Assembly: GCF_901827185.1 (NCBI RefSeq)
Contig: NZ_LR594672.1
Location: 682,001 to 746,000 of the forward strand
Source: Variovorax sp. PBL-E5
GTDB taxonomy: Bacteria; Pseudomonadota; Gammaproteobacteria; Burkholderiales; Burkholderiaceae_C
Direction: 5' to 3'
DNA length: 64,000 nucleotides
Positions within the stretch are counted from its first letter, which is position 1. Each line of letters begins with the position of its first letter. The notes under the pieces were generated by a model. The model ran no database searches. It had not been told where the DNA came from and saw only the letters and a program-made list of their open reading frames with translations. Positions 58,559 through 64,000 of this stretch are shown piece after piece. The translations under genes were made by a program, and so were the position numbers.

Positions 58559-59323
58559 ATGAGCGCCGGAGATTCAAAGTCACCAGAACAGAAGCTTGCA
58601 ACGTTTGGAGGTCGCTTGGACTTTGCGCTCGACGCGTTAGGCGTCCGCAATCGCGCGGCACTTGCGCGGCGTGCTGGTCTCCGGGAGGCCCAGAGCCTTT
58701 TAGCGGCGCTCCGTCGCGGCAGTGCGCACAGTGAGTACTTTGAGCCCGTTCTCTCACTCCTTCCAGACCACCTCGTAAGCCATAGCTGGGTGCGCTTGGG
58801 AGAGGGGCGAGGCTTCCCGCGACCCCAGAAACAAGCAACAGCGTTCGACTTCGACAGCGAAGCTTCGCCAACCACTACGGAGGCCCCAGCTGCTTCCAGC
58901 CAGAGCCCATCGCTCAGCATCCCTCCGATTGCACTCAAGACGACCTTCAGCGGCGGCACAAAGCTCGAGGTTTGTCCCGACCTGAGCGGCGAACGAAGGG
59001 AGTTTGGAGCGTTGCGTAGCCCGTCAACTGGCGGCAGCGCCGGCAGCCTTGTCTTCGCCGAGATGCCGGACGGGTCAATGTCTCCGTACCTGATGCCCGG
59101 GGAGGCCTTCGCCCTGAACTATCGAGATACGGCCCCGGAGGAGGGGAAGCTCTACTGCCTGTGGAGAGCTGGTCAGCTCACAGTGCGAAAAGCACAATGC
59201 AAAGGTGACTCCGTTGTGCTGTTGGTCTCGCCTATCGAAGCAAAGGATGTCATCGACCTGGCAGAGAGCGCGAACGTGCAGGTACTCGGGCGGGTGGTTG
59301 GGCGCGCCGGCGCTGAGCTCTAG
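58559..59323 (+). CDS. CI/LexA-type repressor with S24 peptidase-like domain
   Basis: A 254-residue protein. N-terminal helix-turn-helix (ALARRAGLREAQSLLAALRR, about residues 34-53), a Ser/Pro/Thr-rich linker (about 100-125), and a C-terminal S24 domain with FAEMPDGSMSPYLMPGE (Ser173) and LTVRKAQCKG (Lys211), the serine-lysine pair at normal spacing. Family members repress lytic or SOS genes and self-cleave after RecA activation. The only Ala-Gly nearby (161-162) is 12 residues before the serine, not about 35 as in LexA, so cleavage is not assured. Direct repeats upstream may be its operators. It marks the element as phage-like. Confidence 0.82.
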   Translation: MSAGDSKSPEQKLATFGGRLDFALDALGVRNRAALARRAGLREAQSLLAALRRGSAHSEYFEPVLSLLPDHLVSHSWVRLGEGRGFPRPQKQATAFDFDSEASPTTTEAPAASSQSPSLSIPPIALKTTFSGGTKLEVCPDLSGERREFGALRSPSTGGSAGSLVFAEMPDGSMSPYLMPGEAFALNYRDTAPEEGKLYCLWRAGQLTVRKAQCKGDSVVLLVSPIEAKDVIDLAESANVQVLGRVVGRAGAEL

Positions 59324-59383
59324 CCGTAGCGTCGAGCGATGAGCCCCCGACGTAGCCGGCCGGGGTCGTGCCACCGGCCCTGG

Positions 59384-59506
59384 TCACGGCTTCAGCAGCA
59401 TCACTGCCAGTGCGCCAACCGAGGCGCCAATGGCGGTGACGGCCCAGGGGAACCACCAGCGCGCGTCGATGGGCGGATTCTTGACGAGCTGCGCCTGCTT
59501 TTGCAT
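59384..59506 (-). CDS. tail-anchored small membrane protein with no canonical start
   Basis: The leftward frame ending at TGA 59384 is open from 59680 and reads convincingly as protein: a charged first part (PTNDEEFQALAREVSYLQMQ), then WWFPWAVTAIGASVGALAVM, ending LLKP, i.e. a soluble segment and C-terminal membrane anchor. The only ATG is at 59506 (40 residues). The protein-like part starts earlier, where no ATG, GTG or TTG exists, so either a CTG-type start is used or the 5' end was lost. Confidence 0.4.
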   Translation of the reverse strand: MQKQAQLVKNPPIDARWWFPWAVTAIGASVGALAVMLLKP

Positions 59507-59686
59507 TTGCAGGTAGCTGACCTCCCTAGCCAGCGCCTGGAACTCTTCGTCGTTGGTCGGCAGTGGAACGGCGGCTTTGTTAATGCTGTCATCGTAGCGG
59601 ATGTGGGTGGATTCGTCCTGCCACCCCGCCGCCTTCCTCAGCCGCTGCGTTCTGACGCCAGAGCAGTAAGGCAGTATCCTTTAGCC

Positions 59687-59965
59687 ATGAAGGCGGAACC
59701 GCCGAGAGAGCTCGCCCAGGTGAACTGCGTAACCTGTCTTGATAGCGGATGGGTCTGCGAAGACCACCCTGACCGGCCATCAGCGCTCGTAAGCGACAGC
59801 GGCTGCGAGTGCGGAGGCGCCGCCGTGCCCTGCGCATGCAACCGTGATGCGGTCTACGTGTTCGCGGAGGTGTATGCAGCTGTCGACCCGAGGTTGGGTA
59901 GCCGCTGGGTAGCCGTCCGGTCACAAACGCGGAAGCCAGGAAAGGTGCCAAGCCGGCGCTCCTGA
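59687..59965 (+). CDS. small cysteine-rich protein
   Basis: 92 residues with CVTCLDSGWVCEDHPDRPSA, then CECGGAAVPCACNRD: eight Cys in CxxC, CxC-type pairs, likely zinc-binding. This C..C..GWVC..HP.RP pattern is frequent in small proteobacterial proteins of unknown function. CTTTAGCC sits directly before ATG with no ribosome site, as at the primase gene, suggesting a leaderless transcript. Confidence 0.75.
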   Translation: MKAEPPRELAQVNCVTCLDSGWVCEDHPDRPSALVSDSGCECGGAAVPCACNRDAVYVFAEVYAAVDPRLGSRWVAVRSQTRKPGKVPSRRS

Positions 59966-60030
59966 GCGTCGCCTTGGCCGCCCCGACCCTCCGATTACCC
60001 GCGGGCTGGTCCTCTTCCCCCGCCAAATGA

Positions 60031-60064
60031 GAAAAAGGAGCTCCAGCACAGTTGGAGCTCCTTT
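60031..60064 (-). terminator. intrinsic terminator
   Basis: A 12-bp perfect stem (AAAGGAGCTCCA at 60034-60045 with TGGAGCTCCTTT at 60053-60064), followed leftward by TTCTCATTT. Confidence 0.85.
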
Positions 60065-60067
60065 GAA

Positions 60068-60418
60068 TTAGATGTTCTGACGCAGCTGTACAGGAACAAC
60101 CCAGCGACGCTGCTTAACCCGGACGGGTGTGCCCGGGTAGCTCGACGTGTGCCCACAGCAGTCGTGCTCGCAGCGGCAGCCAGTAGCGAAGTTGTCGCGC
60201 AGAACCTGCGCAACGATGTCCGCGGAGACGGCACGAGGGGCACGTACGGTGATGAAGCTTTGGCCGCCGGACCCGTACTCGGCCTCATGGTCCGATGGCG
60301 CCTGGTGGCGCACATTCAGGACGCGAAACCGACCCACGTGCTCATGTTCGTCCTCGGAGGCCCAGCCTTGGCGGAACCGATGGGTGAGGCGCTTGTATCC
60401 TTCGAAGTCGTAGCCCAT
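60068..60418 (-). CDS. hypothetical protein
   Basis: A 116-residue soluble protein; about residues 80-95 read CRCEHDCCGHTSS, a possible metal-binding cluster. I chose ATG 60418 because AAGGA precedes it by eight bases; GTG 60448 would add ten residues. A CTATACG core lies 29 bases upstream and a terminator follows. No family recognised. Confidence 0.65.
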   Translation of the reverse strand: MGYDFEGYKRLTHRFRQGWASEDEHEHVGRFRVLNVRHQAPSDHEAEYGSGGQSFITVRAPRAVSADIVAQVLRDNFATGCRCEHDCCGHTSSYPGTPVRVKQRRWVVPVQLRQNI

Positions 60419-60446
60419 TGAGATGTCCTTTGTGGTGAAAACTGCC

Positions 60447-60455
60447 ACGTATAGG
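60447..60455 (-). promoter_or_regulatory. CTATAG-type promoter-like core
   Basis: Leftward TCCTATACGT, about 29 bases upstream of ATG 60418. Confidence 0.45.
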
Positions 60456-60582
60456 AAGTCTCGCGGGCGAAGCGTTCATACTTAAAACCACGCAACCTAC
60501 CCAGCTGACCTGCGCGATTGTCACCAACCGCGATGCCATCAAGGCCCGGAGCCTGCGCAAGTTCGGAAGCCCTGCAATCCAG

Positions 60583-60855
60583 ATGTTCCATGACTCGGCG
60601 GACGTGCGGGAAGTGCAGGAGCTGCGGCTGTTCCCGAGCGGAACCGCATGTCTCGAAACCCGCCGCCTGGGGGACTTCGACGCCAAGCGCAACGCGTGGA
60701 CGACCGAGCTGGGCGTGCGGATGGACGACATCGACGACGCGCGTGCCGCCAACCGGGCTGCGGCCGCCATGCTCGCCGAGATTGCCGGCAGTCTGCATCC
60801 CTCACGTCACAACACTTCGAAAACCGAGTTCTTCTATCCGACGCCTGACCTTTAG
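60583..60855 (+). CDS. hypothetical protein with an uncertain, probably earlier start
   Basis: At least 90 residues from ATG 60583. The frame is open upstream without ATG, GTG or TTG, and the preceding 26 codons from CTG 60505 read naturally (LTCAIVTNRDAIKARSLRKF, then GSPAIQ), so a CTG start is likely. Helical second half (ANRAAAAMLAEIAGS). No family recognised. Confidence 0.55.
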   Translation: MFHDSADVREVQELRLFPSGTACLETRRLGDFDAKRNAWTTELGVRMDDIDDARAANRAAAAMLAEIAGSLHPSRHNTSKTEFFYPTPDL

Positions 60856-60939
60856 CGCGTCGCGCGGCCGGCCCGTGCTGGATGCGGCACGCCGCCGTCT
60901 CAGGCCGCCTAGAATCCGGCTCACCAGGAGGCGCCCAGG

Positions 60940-61731
60940 ATGTTGGTTGCAACGGTGCAGGGGTCCCGACTACAAGCCGCCAAGGCCTCGAAGAGCCAGG
61001 CGCCGTTCCTGTGCCCAAATTGCCAGGAAACGGTGATTCTTCGCCAGGGCACGGTCCGCGTCGCTCATTTCGCACACCGCTCGACCATTGCGTGCGCCTG
61101 GACGGTCGGAGAGTCGCAAGCTCATCTGCAAGCCAAGCAGGCGATGGCGGACGCCCTGAGAAACTCGGGCTATGACGCGGAGCCAGAGGTCCCACTGGGC
61201 GCGCAGCGCGCCGATGTGTACGCGGAACGGGATGGAGAGCGCTTCGTCGTAGAACTCCAGCACACGCCCATCGACCCGAGGGAAATTGAGCGGCGCACGC
61301 GCGGGTACGTCGACATGGGTCTGCACGTGGCTTGGGTCAGCCTGGTGGACATCGACTACCGTTGCTTTCTGCGGCCGAGCGATATTCCGATACCGATGCG
61401 GTATTCGCCGCGGCCTTTCGAGCGGTGGATTGAGGTTTTCAGCTTCGGGCAGGTGCCCATGTTCAACCCCCTGCTCGGGGGAGTGCTCTGCGGAAAGCTA
61501 CGTGCTTATAGGACGTCTGTGCCCGTGAGCGAGTGGACGGAGCGCGGAGGCGCCCAACGGTCCGCTGGCGGCTATGAAAAATCCTCACGGAGGTATGCAG
61601 ACCTGTTTTGCGAAGCCTATTTACCTTTGGAGTGCCTGCAGCTGGAGCGCAGCTGGCGCTCCGTTGAACTGCGTGTAGGTGGGATGTCGTTTCCTCGGGG
61701 AGGACTGGCTAAGCTTACGGTTCGCCGCTAG
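60940..61731 (+). CDS. CoiA-like competence/nuclease protein
   Basis: A 263-residue protein following the CoiA family: an N-terminal zinc-ribbon-like part (FLCPNCQETVILRQG and VRVAHFAHRS), an S-H-K segment (SQAHLQAKQAMADAL), and a PD-(D/E)xK nuclease core (GAQRADVYAERDGERFVVEL, then QHTPIDPREIERRTRGYVDM and LHVAWVSLVD). CoiA proteins promote transformation and recombination of incoming DNA in competent bacteria; on a mobile element it may process recombination intermediates. ATG 60940 has AGGA seven bases upstream. Its 3' end overlaps the convergent gene by four bases. Confidence 0.78.
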   Translation: MLVATVQGSRLQAAKASKSQAPFLCPNCQETVILRQGTVRVAHFAHRSTIACAWTVGESQAHLQAKQAMADALRNSGYDAEPEVPLGAQRADVYAERDGERFVVELQHTPIDPREIERRTRGYVDMGLHVAWVSLVDIDYRCFLRPSDIPIPMRYSPRPFERWIEVFSFGQVPMFNPLLGGVLCGKLRAYRTSVPVSEWTERGGAQRSAGGYEKSSRRYADLFCEAYLPLECLQLERSWRSVELRVGGMSFPRGGLAKLTVRR

Positions 61732-62483
61732 GCGCGCCGCGCCTTCCGCGGACAGGTGCCACCCATCGTGGTCTTGGAGCTCGGCAAAGGAATAGCGCCT
61801 GCCTTAAGCAGGGCATCCACCTTCTTCTGGAAAGCGGCCCTGTGCTCGTCGCTTCCGGCGTCGACAGCATACGAGAGCTCGACCATTCGGCTCTTTGTAG
61901 GGAGAGTCCACTCTTCGACCTTCCAAGCAACTTTCTTTGACACGTCCTCCTTGAGCCGGCTCACGAGGTTGGAGCACGGCTTCGGCACCATGTTGAAGGA
62001 CCTTGGATAGGCTGCGCTTGCGGGCGCCGCGACCGAGCAGCTGTAAGAAATCGCTTCGCGGATGACGGGCGGAAGATGGGGCTTCGTTTCGTCCTCCAGG
62101 ACCCATGCGACGTCGACTTCCACCTTCGCATCCTGCGTACCTTGCAGGGGGCATTGCCAGTTCGGTAGCGTCTGCCTCGCCGTGGGGGTGTTAGGTCCGC
62201 GCAGCTTGTACATGGCCTCTGGTCCCTTCTTGTCGGTGCGCTCTCGAGCAATGACCTCGAAGCCCGGGCCCGGCAGCCCGGGCGGCTGCTTGACGGTCAG
62301 GTAGCGCACCTCGAACTTCTTCGGTTTGTCATCATCGATTTCCAGCTTGGTCGCCGCATCTGCAGCCGACTGGGGCCCCCCTTTGTCCGGGTCCCAGCGC
62401 ACCGCGTATTCGGTCGCCTCGGCGAATACGGAAGCACTTGCCCCAAGCGCGCAGAGGGGCAAGAGGAGGGTGGCTGTTCTCAT
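61728..62483 (-). CDS. exported hypothetical protein
   Basis: A 251-residue protein with a signal peptide (MRTATLLLPLCALGASASVF, cleavage near AEA), so periplasmic or secreted. The mature part has beta-rich stretches (FEVRYLTVKQPPGLPGPGFE) and about four Cys. AAGGAG precedes ATG 62483. No family recognised. Confidence 0.75.
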   Translation of the reverse strand: MRTATLLLPLCALGASASVFAEATEYAVRWDPDKGGPQSAADAATKLEIDDDKPKKFEVRYLTVKQPPGLPGPGFEVIARERTDKKGPEAMYKLRGPNTPTARQTLPNWQCPLQGTQDAKVEVDVAWVLEDETKPHLPPVIREAISYSCSVAAPASAAYPRSFNMVPKPCSNLVSRLKEDVSKKVAWKVEEWTLPTKSRMVELSYAVDAGSDEHRAAFQKKVDALLKAGAIPLPSSKTTMGGTCPRKARRA

Positions 62484-62754
62484 GGGGTTCTCCTTGTCAC
62501 GCAGGACTCGAAGGCAGGGCAGACGTCGCAAAGTGTCGAGCGCAAGCTAGGTCCCCGTCAATGCTTGCTGACGTGATTTGTGGCGCGCATTCCAGGGCTG
62601 GGGAGGAGGGTGCCACCGAGGCGCCGTACCGCGGAGCGGCACATCGGCGGGCACAGGGCGGCAACAGCTGTCGCCAGAAAGGCGACAGATGGCGTTCTGG
62701 ACCTCCTCGCGGAACCTGGACTCCCTGCCACGTGCAAGCCCTCGGAACTCTGCC
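62484..62754. other. 271-base gap without a convincing gene
   Basis: Short frames on both strands are Arg/Cys/Gly-rich shadows with no ribosome site. No hairpin terminator was found for the leftward ATPase gene ending at 62755. Confidence 0.5.
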
Positions 62755-63906
62755 CTAGCGCTTCTTGACAGGGGTGTCGTCTGCCCGCGTCTCCACCCAT
62801 CGCTTGAAAAGGTGGTCGTCAAACTCGTAGGGTCCGCGTGGCGATTTTGAGAGCAGGTTGCTGTCATCCAAGGCGCGCATGACTGACTGCAAAGTCGATA
62901 GCGGCAGCTGCTTGAGCCCCAGCTTCGCCGCGATTGCGTGTGCGGTGGCACGCGCGAATGGCTTGAAATCGGGGGCCAGGCTCAGCTTGAGCACTTCGCG
63001 CTGAAGCTCGGTGAGGCTGCGCCAGGTGCCCTCGTAGTCATCCTGCCCGGCAGCCGCTTTGACAACATTTTCTGCAGCTTGCTCGAGCGTCAGCTCCGGC
63101 GTGGCCAGCAGGTGCATCACCGCGGTCAAGAAGGGCTCGGGACGGTGCTGCATCCTGTCGAGCACTGCGACGCCCGCTTCGATGTCCAACACCCGCGTGC
63201 CACCTGTCGCCGCGATGAATTTGGCAGCGGCAAACTCCACTAGGTCCCGGCCCAGTAGGGGGAAGTCGATGATGCCGAGTCCCGGGGCGTACAGCGGCGC
63301 TTGGGGGTCGGAGAACATGTGCGACAGGCGTGACCGGGAGGAGCCCGTGTAAACAACTCGCACGCAGTCTCGGTGCTTCGTCAGTGCGGTACGCAAGCTC
63401 TTGGCCACGTCTTCATTCGCCTCGGTGCGGGCGAGTTCTTGTGCTTCGTCCACCAAGAGCAGCAGCGGGTGCTTCGACGACAGCTTCCCCACGAGCTCGT
63501 CAATGCGCAGCCCTAATTCGGCCGTGGCCGTCTTCGCATCGGCGAACTCGAGCTCCGCCTCGCCCTTGAGCTCTCCAACGCTGCCCTTCATCTTCAACTT
63601 CTTGATAGGCTCGCGCAGCTTCGCAGCGGCGCGCTCGCGCAGGCTCTTGGGCTCGTGGGCCTCCTCCAGACCCCTCACGATGGCGAGCGCCGGCGAGACC
63701 GTGGTTTGCCAGAGGTCGACGTAGGCGACGCGGTATCCCGCCGCCTGAGCGGCCGGCGTCAAGTCCTTACGCAAGAAGACGGTCTTTCCCGTACGACGGG
63801 GCGCAAAGATGGATGTGCTCGTGACGACGCCAGCCCCCAATTGGGCCAGGTAGGCTTTAGCGAGGTCTGGGCGCGGGCAGTGCCAAAGGGGTTGAAGTGG
63901 TGACAT
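62755..63906 (-). CDS. AAA-type ATPase (P-loop, winged-helix C terminus)
   Basis: A 383-residue protein. Walker A IFAPRRTGKTVFLR (about 33-46), Walker B LLLLVDEAQELART (about 148-161), sensor-like VVYTGSSRSRLSHMF, and a C-terminal winged-helix region (about 290-375). The pattern fits the archaeal-type/AAA_16 ATPases common on mobile elements, some linked to transposition or defence. No partner nuclease is next to it within the window. ATG 63906 chosen (TTG 63915 possible). CATAAT lies about eight bases before ATG, so the transcript may be leaderless; CGTAAT repeats upstream (near 63933 and 63950) may be regulatory. Confidence 0.75.
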   Translation of the reverse strand: MSPLQPLWHCPRPDLAKAYLAQLGAGVVTSTSIFAPRRTGKTVFLRKDLTPAAQAAGYRVAYVDLWQTTVSPALAIVRGLEEAHEPKSLRERAAAKLREPIKKLKMKGSVGELKGEAELEFADAKTATAELGLRIDELVGKLSSKHPLLLLVDEAQELARTEANEDVAKSLRTALTKHRDCVRVVYTGSSRSRLSHMFSDPQAPLYAPGLGIIDFPLLGRDLVEFAAAKFIAATGGTRVLDIEAGVAVLDRMQHRPEPFLTAVMHLLATPELTLEQAAENVVKAAAGQDDYEGTWRSLTELQREVLKLSLAPDFKPFARATAHAIAAKLGLKQLPLSTLQSVMRALDDSNLLSKSPRGPYEFDDHLFKRWVETRADDTPVKKR

Positions 63907-64000
63907 TATGGTCAATTATGTCGTGCTTGCGTAATTGTACTTCTTCTACGTAATCGGACGTAGTCTTGCGGCGGGCGGAGGGGTGGAGAGGCTACCGACC

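Overview
The window reads as part of a large, GC-rich, tightly packed extrachromosomal replicon of a beta-proteobacterial (Burkholderiales-like) host: a jumbo phage, a phage-plasmid or a megaplasmid. This is inferred from gene content. There is an rIIA/rIIB-like pair, a CI/LexA-type S24 repressor, a family A DNA polymerase with several accessory replication enzymes, a MoxR-type DUF3150/VWA cluster and many unrecognised small genes. No rRNA, tRNA, CRISPR array, capsid, tail, portal, terminase or conjugation gene was seen, so the sequence does not decide between phage and plasmid.

Layout. 0-9.4 kb: the end of an unidentified gene (an ATPase by context), DUF3150 and VWA-metallopeptidase-like genes, then leftward genes for a GHKL ATPase, a queuosine-salvage-like protein and SSB. 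9.4-16 kb: small membrane and hypothetical genes, a lipoprotein, a DnaQ-like exonuclease and a DHH-like protein. 16-25.6 kb: DNA polymerase, MscS channel, rIIB and rIIA. 25.7-34.1 kb: a second DnaQ-like exonuclease, a HAD protein, a compact five-gene TonB/ExbB/ExbD-like operon, a two-domain LigD and DUF3606. 34.1-46.9 kb: RNase H-like protein, zinc-finger/Toprim primase, FEN-type nuclease, YbaB, RecD2 helicase, a P-loop protein next to a PnuC-like membrane protein, and a CCA-adding enzyme. 47-50.2 kb: an unknown gene, an IS1341-type TnpB element with a one-base frameshift, and a truncated aer gene at its right end. 50.2-64 kb: NAD-dependent DNA ligase, envelope proteins, a transducer with a degenerate GGDEF domain, a secreted nuclease, a methyltransferase, the S24 repressor, a CoiA-like protein and an AAA ATPase.

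The replication genes could form a largely self-sufficient set: Pol A with its own proofreading domain, primase, RecD2, SSB, FEN and RNase H-like nucleases for primer removal, LigA for sealing, and LigD for end joining (no Ku seen). The CCA enzyme, queuosine-salvage-like protein and possible NAD-salvage pair point to manipulation of host tRNA and cofactor pools.

Regulation. Most isolated genes end in strong intrinsic terminators. About twenty intergenic gaps carry the same promoter-like core, read in the direction of the gene as TCGCTATAGG or a close variant, usually 25-80 bases before the start. A related GGCTAAAC/GTTTAAAC form precedes other genes. Several genes have no Shine-Dalgarno sequence but a -10-like element directly before ATG, suggesting leaderless transcripts.
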